A stretch of DNA of 43,788 bases, taken from contig JAKSBQ010000379.1 in the NCBI GenBank assembly GCA_022361075.1, positions 1-43,788 on the forward strand, given 5' to 3'. A program made the translations under genes and the position numbers. This DNA comes from Opitutales bacterium. Its GTDB lineage: Bacteria > Verrucomicrobiota > Verrucomicrobiia > Opitutales > JAFGAQ01. This document shows positions 24,372 through 32,835 of the stretch, piece after piece. Within the stretch, counting starts at the first letter, position 1. The number at the start of each line of letters is the position of its first letter. The notes under the pieces are model-generated. The model had not been told where the DNA came from and did no database searches. It saw only the letters and a list, made by a program, of their open reading frames with translations.

Positions 24372-25442
24372 CTAAGCAGCTTTTCTTTTGCGGTAAGTCC
24401 GAAAGAAATGAAATCCGATCAGTAGCACAATACCCGCCGCACTCGCGACAGTTGATGCTTCTGGAACTGGAGTAGAGAAACCATAGCGGATTTGTGAAAT
24501 ACCTCCTGAACCCGTTAGGTTGATCGTTACGCTTTCGAAATTTGACAGGTTTGTGTTGAGAGTCGAATTCACATCTGCTACCGAAATCGGATTGATGCGG
24601 TTTGCTGCTCCGTTTTGCCAAACCACTTCGTCCGTTGATCCTGCCGCTCCTTGTTGGAAGGATCCGCCTGCTTCAAATTGATCAAATCCAACTGTCGTTG
24701 TTATTCCTGTACTGTCAGTAAAGGTAATGGTGGCATCTTCAGATCCGTCTAGGTCGATGAAATTGAAACCGAAAGAGTTGATGTTGGTTTCAAAATCGAA
24801 AGTGATGCTTCCCCCACTCGCGTTATCGTCGGGTGCATACTTCTGCCAGTTATTGTTAGTTCCCCAATTGTGTTGTCCCTGGGTGAAGTAAAGGTGACCT
24901 CTGCTGATAGCTGAAGGGCTGTTGCTAACACTCCCTTTCCACTTAGCAATGCCAAAGTTTTCTTGAATGATAAGGGCGTTTCCTTGACGCTGATTTTGAA
25001 GATTTCCCTCTGTCCAGCCACCGGTAGTGTCATATTCCAGATCAGGGTCTTCTCCAACACCCCCTTGTCCCTCTGTACCAGGAAGGCGTCCTGAGTCTGT
25101 GGCTACCGGAGAACTTCCAGGAAGATCGTAATAACTTTGACTGGATCCATTGCTGGAGGTGTCATAGAGGCGCCTATCGGTGTCGTAAAAGGTGCCAACG
25201 TCGCAGTTCCCGTTTGAGTCAATGTGGATGTCAAAACCCATTCCATTGTCCAACGGGCTGTATGCATTGGAGGAGCTGTAGAGTTGACGGTCTACTCTTC
25301 TGTTTTCGTAACCTACCAACGTGCCTGAGTAGAAATCGTCAAAATCAACCTCTACGTAGCTGTCGGTGATGATGACCCCTTGCAGGCTTGCTGCAGTGAA
25401 GATCATCAGTATTCCAAACACTGTAAATCTATGCTTTTTCAT
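24372..25442 (-). CDS. PEP-CTERM sorting-domain protein
   Basis: A 356-aa exported protein. It has an N-terminal signal peptide (KKHRFTVFGILMIFTAASLQG) and a C-terminal sorting region: the motif VPEAS, a hydrophobic helix (ASAAGIVLLIGFHFF) and a basic tail (RTYRKRKAA). This is the architecture of PEP-CTERM proteins cut by exosortases. The middle is rich in Ser, Thr, Asn and Gly and contains a beta-sandwich-like stretch (SITFDFETNINSFGFNFIDL and DGSEDATITFTDSTG) common in such proteins. No exosortase is in the window. Its ligand or role is unknown; many such proteins take part in extracellular matrix or biofilm. Confidence 0.9.
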   Translation of the reverse strand: MKKHRFTVFGILMIFTAASLQGVIITDSYVEVDFDDFYSGTLVGYENRRVDRQLYSSSNAYSPLDNGMGFDIHIDSNGNCDVGTFYDTDRRLYDTSSNGSSQSYYDLPGSSPVATDSGRLPGTEGQGGVGEDPDLEYDTTGGWTEGNLQNQRQGNALIIQENFGIAKWKGSVSNSPSAISRGHLYFTQGQHNWGTNNNWQKYAPDDNASGGSITFDFETNINSFGFNFIDLDGSEDATITFTDSTGITTTVGFDQFEAGGSFQQGAAGSTDEVVWQNGAANRINPISVADVNSTLNTNLSNFESVTINLTGSGGISQIRYGFSTPVPEASTVASAAGIVLLIGFHFFRTYRKRKAA

Positions 25443-25946
25443 GATTCGGCTCTATGTGATGCGAGAATCTGGGTTGGTGCCCAGCAATTTTCTAATCGGA
25501 AAAGATCCTAATTATTAAATATTTTTTACAAAAAATCAACTCTAACCCGCTCAATTAGTGGATGGGAAGTGGTTGTTTGAGGGTTTTTGTTCGTCGAGAA
25601 GCAATGATGTTCGAATTAAAAACTCGTAAAGTTTTTAGGTATACCTTGCGAATTTAGCTTTAGTGATTCGTTAAAAGTTTAAATCAAATTTACGTTTCTA
25701 ATATTTGTGAAGAAATTATTTACGATATGTTTTTGTGTTTTTTATATTGATGTAAATTTGATGTTAGATCGAGCATTGATATGATTTTTTTGTTTTTACA
25801 ATTTGTAAATAAAACAAATTTAAAAAGAAATAGAGGTCCTAATGAATTTCTCTTATGGTTCGTTAATAAGGCATGTCTTTTAGTTTGTTGTTAGCGTCCA
25901 AAAACACTCAGTCTAGTGGGTGCCTAAACTTGTTGATTGCCATCTG
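25443..25946. other. AT-rich divergent spacer with inverted repeats
   Basis: About 500 bp between the divergent PEP-CTERM and S26-like genes with no convincing gene. It is markedly AT-rich, especially 25640-25850. An exact 11-bp inverted repeat is present (ATCAAATTTAC at 25683-25693 and GTAAATTTGAT at 25752-25762), and TTTACA-ATT-TGTAAA lies at 25795-25809. The region must hold both promoters, but I cannot pick -35/-10 boxes with confidence in such AT-rich sequence. Binding sites for a regulator or a nucleoid protein are plausible. Confidence 0.55.
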
Positions 25947-26321
25947 ATGAAAACCTTTTGCAAGTGCCGAATTTCTTATCTGCCTGTCCTGTGTGTGATT
26001 GCGTATTTCTTGACGGTTGCTGGCTTATCCGCCCAAGATCAGTATTTTCGATCCAAACTTACAGGTTACTCTATGTATCCCACGATTAAAAGTGGTGAGT
26101 ACGTTCTTTATGTAAAGACCACTGTTCAAGATCTGAATAACGGAGATATTATTGTTTATAAGGACCGGTTTACTGGGGAAAGAGTTTGTCATAGGGTTGT
26201 TAATATTATCGATGGTAGGGTGAAAGCTAAAGGCGATAATAATAGATTTAGAGACAGAGGATTTATTACTGATGAGGAATTGATAGGGCTTGTTACTCAT
26301 ATAAAAAACAAGCCGACTTAA
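25947..26321 (+). CDS. Small S26 signal-peptidase-like serine protease, exported
   Basis: A protein of about 124 aa. After an N-terminal hydrophobic segment (LPVLCVIAYFLTVAGLSA) comes a catalytic-type core: TGYSMYPTIKSGEYVLY holds the nucleophile serine (S42), DIIVYKDRFTGERVCHRVV holds a histidine (H82), and VKAKGDNNRF holds the GDN motif (D97). Serine plus histidine, rather than serine plus lysine, is the arrangement of SipW- and ER-type signal peptidases. The hydrophobic segment ends in LSAQ, which reads like a cleavable signal peptide, so the domain may be released into the periplasm. GTG 25920 is a less likely start. Its position opposite a PEP-CTERM gene suggests a link to exported-protein maturation, an inference only. 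Confidence 0.78.
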   Translation: MKTFCKCRISYLPVLCVIAYFLTVAGLSAQDQYFRSKLTGYSMYPTIKSGEYVLYVKTTVQDLNNGDIIVYKDRFTGERVCHRVVNIIDGRVKAKGDNNRFRDRGFITDEELIGLVTHIKNKPT

Positions 26322-26394
26322 TGAAATGGCTCTAGAGATGATATAGTCTAAGTAGTATGCTTAAGCGGGTAGTGATGACACCCGTGTTCGCTTT

Positions 26395-26425
26395 AAAAAC
26401 GGTTCCTGTTGAGGAACCGTTTTTT
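26395..26425. terminator. Intrinsic terminator after the S26-like gene
   Basis: A perfect stem (AAAAACGGTTCC with GGAACCGTTTTT) around a 6-nt loop, followed by T residues. It can act in both directions. A second, weaker hairpin (CGGGT with ACCCG, 26366-26384) precedes it in the 74-nt 3' untranslated stretch. The rest of 26322-26532 shows nothing else I can name. Confidence 0.88.
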
Positions 26426-26532
26426 GCGTCCGGAACTGGGACAATTCTTGACTTGAAACGTGGCTTTTGCACCGTTTTTAGCTTTGCGATTTCGAATTTC
26501 ATCAGAAATTGAAGGTCGCTGAAAGCATCATC

Positions 26533-26802
26533 ATGGCAGAGCTAGCATTAAAAGAATCAAGAATTAGGAGTATTCTCAAGGGTTTAACCTGGAGAGTCCT
26601 CGCAACTACAACCACGGGAATTATCGCCTATTTCGTGACTGGCAGTATCAAACCTGCCCTTGCAATTGGTGGGGTTGAGTTTGTTAGTAAATTCTTCATC
26701 TATTACCTCCACGAGCGAGCGTGGCAGGCAGTACCTAAAGGGCAGATCAGAGAGCGAAGGACGCGTCCAAAGCACTACAAAAACTTCGATCCTGGAATCT
26801 AG
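26533..26802 (+). CDS. DUF2061 small membrane protein
   Basis: An 89-aa protein from the ATG at 26533. The sequence SRIRSILKGLTWRVLATTTT, then GIIAYFVTGSIKPALAIGGV and EFVSKFFIYYLHERAWQAVP, is a clear match to the DUF2061 pattern: R-x-x-x-K-x-x-x-W-R, two membrane helices, then Y-Y-x-H-E-R-x-W. The function of the family is unknown; it is often found near sulfate-assimilation genes in other bacteria, but none is here. The frame extends upstream to a TTG at 26509, which I reject. Confidence 0.9.
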   Translation: MAELALKESRIRSILKGLTWRVLATTTTGIIAYFVTGSIKPALAIGGVEFVSKFFIYYLHERAWQAVPKGQIRERRTRPKHYKNFDPGI

Positions 26803-26875
26803 TCCTGCAGCGAGCTAGTGCTCTGGGTGTTGGTGCTAAATTCTCTAAAGCCACTATTTTTTCGAAACTCCATCT

Positions 26876-29173
26876 ATGAATTCGTCTTATTTTTCAAAAA
26901 TTGCTACTGAGATTTCAACGAACGAACGGAACGTTCTAGCGGTGACCAAATTACTGGAAGAGGGTGCTACGGTGCCCTTCATTGCTCGTTATCGAAAAGA
27001 AGCCACAGGAGGTTTGGATGAAGTCCAAATTACGAGTATCCGAGATAGGCTTGAACAGATGAAAGCACTGGACGATCGGCGATCAGCGATACTCAAGTCT
27101 CTGGAAGAAAGAAAACTGCTGACCGATGAACTTCGTAAATTGGTAGATGACGCAGAAAACATGGCCCGCCTGGAAGATGTTTACCTCCCCTACAAGCCAA
27201 AGCGACGAACCAAAGCAACCATCGCGAGGGAAAAAGGCTTGGAGCCGTTGGCAGAGAAGATTCTTCAGGGTCAGGAGGAAGAATGGAATGTGTTTGAGGA
27301 GGCAGAAAAATATGTGTCGGATGAGAAAGAAGTAGGGAACGCTGAAGAAGCTCTTGCCGGCGCTCGTGATATTGTAGCCGAATGGGTGAACGACCATGCG
27401 GATCTCCGCTCAGACCTTCGCAAGTTGTATCTTGAAGATTCCCATCTCGCCTCCAGAGTGATCAAAGGGAAGGAGGAAGAGGGTAAAAAATACCGGGACT
27501 ATTTTGATGCTTCTGAACCATCCTCGAAGGCTCCCTCTCATCGTGTTCTCGCGATTCGAAGGGGAGAAAGTGAGGGGATTCTTACCATGGGAATTGAAGT
27601 GGATCCCGACAAAGCTGTATCCATTGTAAAGAGGCATTTTGTGCGAGCGTCTACCTCGGCCGGAGATCAAGTCCGGCAAGCTTGTGAAGATGCCTACAAG
27701 AGGCTTCTATCCATCTCAATGGAGACTTCAGCTCGGGTCGAAATGAAGAAAGCGGCAGATGAGGAGGCTACAAGAGTTTTTTCCGAAAATCTCAAAGAGC
27801 TTTTGTTGGCTCCTGCGTTGGGAGAAAAACCAGTGATTGCGATCGATCCTGGATTCCGAACAGGTTGCAAACTGGTGACTCTGGATGCGCAGGGCAAGTT
27901 GCTCTTTGATACGGTGATCTATCCCACCATGGGGGAAGGTCAGCAGGAGGAAGCGACTAAGATTGTGAAAGCTTTGGTGGAGCGATTCAAGGCATCCGCT
28001 GTTGCGATAGGGAACGGTACAGCGAGTCGGGAAACTGAAAAATTCATTAAGTCTATCGGATTACCGAAGGATGTTTTTGTGATAATGGTAAACGAGAGTG
28101 GGGCGTCGATCTACTCGGCTTCGGAGGTTGCTCGTGAGGAATTTCCCGACAAAGATTTGACCGTCAGGGGAGCCGTATCGATTGGGCGTCGTCTGATGGA
28201 TCCTCTTGCAGAACTGGTTAAGATTGATCCGAAATCGATAGGGGTGGGGCAGTATCAACACGATGTGGATCAAAAAAACCTGAAAACCTCTCTAGAAGAT
28301 ATTGTACTAAGCTGTGTAAATAGTGTTGGAGTCGAGATCAACACGGCGAGTAAGCAGTTGTTGTCTTATGTTTCAGGACTTAACTCTCGCTTGGCTGGAG
28401 AAATCGTGAAGTACCGTGAGAAAGTAGGACCATTTCGCTCTCGCAAAGAGTTGCTGAGAGTTCCCGGACTGGGACCTAAGGCTTACGAGCAGGCAGCGGG
28501 ATTTTTGCGTATTCGTGGGGCAGATTATCCACTGGATGGAAGTGCGGTGCATCCTGAGCGATACTCTTTGGTGGAGAAAATGGCTTCAGATCATGGCGTT
28601 TCGATCACCGACTTGATTCAAAACGAGACCGAACGTAAGAAGGTTTCGATTGAAAAGTATGTGGATGATTCGGTTGGGCTTCCAACATTGAAGGACATCA
28701 TGGATGAGCTCGCTAAACCGGGTCGTGATCCTCGGGAAAAGTTTGAGGTGGTGCGGTTTAAGGATGGGGTTCATACGATTCAGGATCTAAAAGAGGGTCA
28801 GAAGATGCCAGGTGTTGTCACGAATGTCACTGCATTTGGAGCATTCGTAGACGTTGGAGTGCATCAAGACGGACTCGTTCATATCAGTCAGCTAGCTGAT
28901 CAATTTGTCTCGAATCCGGCGGATATTGTGAAAGTGGGACAAAAGATACAGGTTACTGTGACTGAGGTTGATATTGCTCGCAATCGAATCGGACTTTCGA
29001 TGAGAAGTCAGCCGTCAAAAAGCGGTGGCGCAGCAAGTCATCCAAAAAACAAACAGTCTCGGCAGGCTAAAGGAAAGAAACAAGGACAACGAATTCAAAG
29101 AAACGCTCCGTCAGGACGAGGGAGTAGTGATTTTGGTGACCTGGGGGCTGCGCTGGAAAAACTTGGGCTTTAG
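26876..29173 (+). CDS. tex: Tex family transcription accessory / RNA-binding protein
   Basis: A 765-aa protein with the full Tex domain order. The N-terminal helical region includes ATVPFIARYRKEATGGLDEV and LEDVYLPYKPKRRTKATIAR. A YqgF-like RNase H fold follows (PVIAIDPGFRTGCKLVTLD). Next come a helix-hairpin-helix region (LNSRLAGEIVKYREKVGPFR, SRKELLRVPGLGPKAYEQAA) and a C-terminal S1 RNA-binding domain (GVVTNVTAFGAFVDVGVHQD, GLVHISQLADQF). The last 50 residues are a basic Lys/Arg/Gln-rich tail. Length matches the family. Tex is associated with transcription elongation and RNA binding; its precise role is unsettled. Confidence 0.96.
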   Translation: MNSSYFSKIATEISTNERNVLAVTKLLEEGATVPFIARYRKEATGGLDEVQITSIRDRLEQMKALDDRRSAILKSLEERKLLTDELRKLVDDAENMARLEDVYLPYKPKRRTKATIAREKGLEPLAEKILQGQEEEWNVFEEAEKYVSDEKEVGNAEEALAGARDIVAEWVNDHADLRSDLRKLYLEDSHLASRVIKGKEEEGKKYRDYFDASEPSSKAPSHRVLAIRRGESEGILTMGIEVDPDKAVSIVKRHFVRASTSAGDQVRQACEDAYKRLLSISMETSARVEMKKAADEEATRVFSENLKELLLAPALGEKPVIAIDPGFRTGCKLVTLDAQGKLLFDTVIYPTMGEGQQEEATKIVKALVERFKASAVAIGNGTASRETEKFIKSIGLPKDVFVIMVNESGASIYSASEVAREEFPDKDLTVRGAVSIGRRLMDPLAELVKIDPKSIGVGQYQHDVDQKNLKTSLEDIVLSCVNSVGVEINTASKQLLSYVSGLNSRLAGEIVKYREKVGPFRSRKELLRVPGLGPKAYEQAAGFLRIRGADYPLDGSAVHPERYSLVEKMASDHGVSITDLIQNETERKKVSIEKYVDDSVGLPTLKDIMDELAKPGRDPREKFEVVRFKDGVHTIQDLKEGQKMPGVVTNVTAFGAFVDVGVHQDGLVHISQLADQFVSNPADIVKVGQKIQVTVTEVDIARNRIGLSMRSQPSKSGGAASHPKNKQSRQAKGKKQGQRIQRNAPSGRGSSDFGDLGAALEKLGL

Positions 29174-29223
29174 GTTGTGACCTGTGTTCCTGGAGCTTGA
29201 GCAAGTTTGTCGTAAAAAATACT

Positions 29224-29249
29224 TAAAAAACGATCCATTTTGCCGATGT
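29224..29249 (+). promoter_or_regulatory. Sigma-28 (FliA)-like promoter upstream of the SprA-related gene
   Basis: TAAA at 29224-29227 and GCCGATGT at 29242-29249, separated by 14 bases, resemble the sigma-28 consensus (TAAA, about 15 bases, GCCGATAA). The -10-like box ends 21 bases before the ATG at 29271. The match is 6 of 8 in the -10 box with a spacer one base short. FliA is encoded in this window. Confidence 0.45.
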
Positions 29250-29270
29250 TCGATGTGTTGAACTAGATAA

Positions 29271-30041
29271 ATGGAGATCACAACGTCCAGTAGTTTCATA
29301 GAGTCTAGCATCCGGCCCACGGTGGGTACTGATGCCGCGATTTCGGTTGCGGAGGAGGAAAAACCAGTCAAAGAAGTGTTAAGGGCGACCACTGAAGGGA
29401 ATTCCACAAATGTTCAGGAAACGCTTCCGCTTTCTTCAACTGTTGATGTTCGGCAGGTGACTTTGCAACAGGGTACTAGGGAAACACCTGATGCAGAAGC
29501 TACCGAAAAACAAGGGAACTCTGAAGAGCTTCCGACGTTGGGAGAAAGAGCGACTGACGATTTGGCCCCAGGTGAGTTGACCGAAGAGGAAAAGGCCCAG
29601 GTTGAGAAACTGAAAGCGCGTGATGCGGAGGTAAGGCAGCATGAGCAAGCTCATCTTGCCGCAGCGGGTTCTTATGCCCTGGGAGGTATACAATATGAAT
29701 ATCAGACTGGGCCTGACGGGAAACAATACGCGATTGGAGGGCATGTGAATTTAGACACATCCAAGGAAAGCACTCCGGAGGCTACTCTCGATAAAGCCAG
29801 GCAGATTCAAAGGGCTGCGTTAGCTCCGGCAGACCCTTCTCCTCAAGACATTAAAGTAGCTGCCCAAGCTTCTCAAATGGCACTTGAGGCTCAGAGGGAA
29901 ATTGTCGCAGAAAATTCTCAGCAGTTCGGATCTGAAGAGGGGAACGAAGCCGTTCCAGCTGATCAGGTAAGTTTTAGTCCTGGGTTGGGTGCCTCGGTTT
30001 TGGAGGACGTGGAATCACTCCTTACCGGCAAGAGAAGTTGA
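29271..30041 (+). CDS. SprA-related putative metalloprotease
   Basis: A 256-aa protein. The first 110 residues are polar, low-complexity and acidic. The conserved part follows: KLKARDAEVRQHEQAHLAAA, GSYALGGIQYEYQTGPDGKQ, YAIGGHVNLDTSKESTPEAT and ASQMALEAQREI. The HEQAH sequence matches an H-E-x-x-H zinc motif, and the G-G-x-x-Y-x-Y-x-x-GPDG-x-x-YA-x-GG pattern is that of the SprA-related family (PF12118). There is no obvious signal peptide. The substrate is unknown. A FliA-like promoter lies immediately upstream, which would place it among flagellar-phase genes if real. Confidence 0.85.
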   Translation: MEITTSSSFIESSIRPTVGTDAAISVAEEEKPVKEVLRATTEGNSTNVQETLPLSSTVDVRQVTLQQGTRETPDAEATEKQGNSEELPTLGERATDDLAPGELTEEEKAQVEKLKARDAEVRQHEQAHLAAAGSYALGGIQYEYQTGPDGKQYAIGGHVNLDTSKESTPEATLDKARQIQRAALAPADPSPQDIKVAAQASQMALEAQREIVAENSQQFGSEEGNEAVPADQVSFSPGLGASVLEDVESLLTGKRS

Positions 30042-30219
30042 TTGGGAAAAGGGATTATTCAGTTCCTTTAGGTTCAAATCTTGATTCAGAAGACTCACTA
30101 AAGGTTTTTTGAAATTGCGTTCTGAAGGATATTCCTAGGAATGAGGTTATGGTTGCTATGCCCCTCATTTTAAACGAGTTGATGTCATCCTGAGGAAACT
30201 TGTTAATGTCGAATCTGCT

Positions 30220-32388
30220 ATGAAGGTTTTTGGGCTATCTGTCACGACACTGATCTCGCTTTTTTTAGTGTTTCTTTTTCTGGACCACAACCGCACTGCA
30301 AAGCTCAGGATTGAGTATTCCATTGAATCCGACGGATTATCCCAGGTGTTTTTCAATTATCATGGTGGTTTTGAAGAAAGGTATTCGAAACTGAATCCGA
30401 TAGCAAAAACTGAGGGTTCAGCGGTAATCGAATTTGAAATACCTAAAGGGATTGACCGAACGATTCGTTTTGATCCGGTTAATCTCAAAACAGACGTCCA
30501 GATTCATTCTCTTTTCTTAAAAAGGTCCTATAGTTGGTCGGAAATTCCCATTTCGGAGAGTTCGATAGGCAACGTTCATAATGCAACTATTGTTGGCAAC
30601 GAAAGTGGAGGTTTTCTAGTCGAGTCCGATAACGAGGACCCGATGCTTTTTGTGAACCTACCTGATTATTCTGGGAATAAGGTAGAATTTTACGCAGTTG
30701 GCCTAGGTTTGTGGATGGTTCTCAGTTTGACCTTTTGTTTCTTAGTTATTGTCTTTTTGAAGGTTTTCAGAGCTAAGATTCCTTCATTTTATGGAGAAAT
30801 TTCCAGCGAGGGCAGAGACTTAGAGGACTTTCTTTCGCGTGCTTTGAGAGGAAAAAGCGCCTTCATCTTTGCTGGGCTGTTGTTGGTTTCGCTTTTCGCA
30901 AATGGTGTGGGAATTCATTGGGGGCTGCCAGCGTATCGGCCATGGGCTCCTGATGAGATCCTGACGTCAAAAGTTCTCGAAGCGCTAGATCAGAAATTTT
31001 CAGGTGGATGGAGTTTTAGATATCCACCAGGTTACTTTTACGCAGTTGGCTTTCTGCACGGGATGGCACGCATGATAGATGATCCGACTTGGCTTGATTG
31101 GGAGTATAGCAGATACCTTGAAACCTATCATTACCTTACCAGAGGACTAACGTTGTTGTGTGGAGTTGGGTGTACGGCTGTGTTTTATTTGATGCTTCGA
31201 CAGCTTTTTTCAAAGCAGACATCCACATTGGTGACTTTTTTAAGTATATGGATTGTACCGTTTTCCTATTTCGCGAAAATTGGAAATTTAGATGTCCCTT
31301 ACCTTTTTTGGTTTCTTGCTGCTTATTTTTTTTACGTCCGCTATTGGTTGAAGGGAGGAAACGCTTTTTGCCATTTAGCCTACACTTTTTTTTCGGTTGT
31401 TGCGGTTGCGACGAAGGACCAATCGGCAGCGTTGTTCTTTCTACCAACACTGCTAATTTTTGGTGATGCAATTCGCAGACACGTCAGCTGTGCAGGACAT
31501 GGGTGGGGTAGCTTGTGGCGGAGTCTTGAATGTTGGACAGTAGCTTTAGTTTTTCTGCTAACTTTCCTTGTTCTTTTCAATTTGCCGTTTAACTGGGCAG
31601 GCTTTCAAGAACATATAGCATTGATTTTGGGAGATGCCAGCCAGGATTACAGGATCTACGAAGGCAGCCTGCGTGGGCATTTAACTATGTTTGGGACAAG
31701 TTTGGTGACTGCGCTTTATAGCGTTGGTCCGATTTCTTTTGTTCTTTTTTTGGCTTCATTTTTCATAAGGTCGAAGAGAAAACAGCTTTGGTTTTATGTG
31801 CTACCAATCGTTTCGTATTATTTGATTTTTATCTCAGTGATTGGCTACAACTACCTCAGGTTCTTTTTACCAATAAGTATTGTGATGCTTTTGCTCTCCG
31901 GATTTGTTTGGGAGAAACTTTTTCGGAAACACTTGGGGGTTCGAACATGGATACTCATTTTACTAGCTGCCGTTCCCGGAGTTTATATCAATAGTGCGAT
32001 TTCTACATCTATGATTTTAGACAATCGTTACCTGATTGAACAGGAGCTAGATGAGAGATTTTCTAAAGATCAGGAGATTGGAATCTTTTTTGCAGTGAAT
32101 CAGCAGATTCGGAAAATTGCGGTTAAAGCAAAATTCGAGCTGATGACAGGCTCTCAAATGCTCCATGGAGATAGTTCTTATGATGCGTATGTGGTCAATT
32201 TGTCACATTGGCGAAGGGGCTACTCAGAAGAAGATCTGTATCAAAAAATGGAGGAGAAGGGATATGCGGTTGAAAAGCATTATCCCCAAAAATTTGATTG
32301 GGTGTTACCTAAATTCCTCCCGATCCACACGAATTTGACAAAGATTTCTCCGGAAATGATATTGTTCTATCCCAAAGAACAAGAGTAA
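30220..32388 (+). CDS. Polytopic membrane glycosyltransferase (GT-C fold, GT39/ArnT-like)
   Basis: A 722-aa protein. One N-terminal helix (residues 5-21) is followed by a beta-rich exported domain (about 25-150) with an IRFDPVN segment. A second helix (155-183), a short cytoplasmic loop and then about ten more helices follow. The first loop after helix three contains WAPDE (D245, E246), the position of the catalytic acidic pair in GT-C enzymes that use lipid-linked sugars. The C-terminal 110 residues are soluble. The acceptor is unknown; the protein probably acts at the outer face of the inner membrane. ATG start, with a 178-bp leader in which I see no other feature. Confidence 0.8.
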   Translation: MKVFGLSVTTLISLFLVFLFLDHNRTAKLRIEYSIESDGLSQVFFNYHGGFEERYSKLNPIAKTEGSAVIEFEIPKGIDRTIRFDPVNLKTDVQIHSLFLKRSYSWSEIPISESSIGNVHNATIVGNESGGFLVESDNEDPMLFVNLPDYSGNKVEFYAVGLGLWMVLSLTFCFLVIVFLKVFRAKIPSFYGEISSEGRDLEDFLSRALRGKSAFIFAGLLLVSLFANGVGIHWGLPAYRPWAPDEILTSKVLEALDQKFSGGWSFRYPPGYFYAVGFLHGMARMIDDPTWLDWEYSRYLETYHYLTRGLTLLCGVGCTAVFYLMLRQLFSKQTSTLVTFLSIWIVPFSYFAKIGNLDVPYLFWFLAAYFFYVRYWLKGGNAFCHLAYTFFSVVAVATKDQSAALFFLPTLLIFGDAIRRHVSCAGHGWGSLWRSLECWTVALVFLLTFLVLFNLPFNWAGFQEHIALILGDASQDYRIYEGSLRGHLTMFGTSLVTALYSVGPISFVLFLASFFIRSKRKQLWFYVLPIVSYYLIFISVIGYNYLRFFLPISIVMLLLSGFVWEKLFRKHLGVRTWILILLAAVPGVYINSAISTSMILDNRYLIEQELDERFSKDQEIGIFFAVNQQIRKIAVKAKFELMTGSQMLHGDSSYDAYVVNLSHWRRGYSEEDLYQKMEEKGYAVEKHYPQKFDWVLPKFLPIHTNLTKISPEMILFYPKEQE

Positions 32389-32403
32389 CGATTCTTCAAA
32401 TTC

Positions 32404-32793
32404 ATGATTCGTAATACCAAACAACGAGAAGCTTTGATGAGAGTGATCAATGAGAGTCAGCGTCCGCTGACTCCGGTAGAGATTCATGAGTTGGCAAAGG
32501 AATATTACCCAAAGCTCGGTTTGCGAACGGTGTATCGTCATCTCAAAGACATGATCGATAACGCGGAAATTGCAGGAATCGATTATCCAGGCCAACCGGT
32601 GCGCTACGAAATGGTGGATGAACGCGGGAGTCGTCCGCACTTGATCTGCAGGGTATGCAAGCAGGTATTTGATCTTCCGGTCGAGGAGCCAGAGATTCCG
32701 TATCCAGAGATGAAGGAATTCAAAATCGAAGGTCACGAGGTGGTTTATTTTGGACGTTGCAGTTCATGCCTTTCAGATACCGATCATTCATGA
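32404..32793 (+). CDS. Fur-family transcriptional regulator
   Basis: A 129-aa winged-helix regulator with metal sites. The DNA-binding part is TKQREALMRVINESQRPLTP, VEIHELAKEYYPKLGLRTVY and RHLKDMIDNAEI. The dimerisation part contains two CxxC pairs (CRVC at 82-85, CSSC at 119-122) that hold a structural zinc in Fur, PerR and Zur. The usual HHHHH stretch is reduced to RPHLIC, so the regulatory metal site differs from classical Fur; I cannot tell which metal or signal it senses. Starts 15 bp after the glycosyltransferase stop. Confidence 0.93.
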   Translation: MIRNTKQREALMRVINESQRPLTPVEIHELAKEYYPKLGLRTVYRHLKDMIDNAEIAGIDYPGQPVRYEMVDERGSRPHLICRVCKQVFDLPVEEPEIPYPEMKEFKIEGHEVVYFGRCSSCLSDTDHS

Positions 32794-32835
32794 TCGTTTG
32801 ACGATTACGGAATTTCTCTAAAGGTGTTTCGCGCC

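Noticed and set aside
26363-26393. Nested hairpins (AAGCG/CGCTT and CGGGT/ACCCG) before the terminator at 26395, considered as a small RNA
   Set aside because: The stems share bases and are short, no promoter is visible, and the region is explained as the 3' end of the S26-like transcript.
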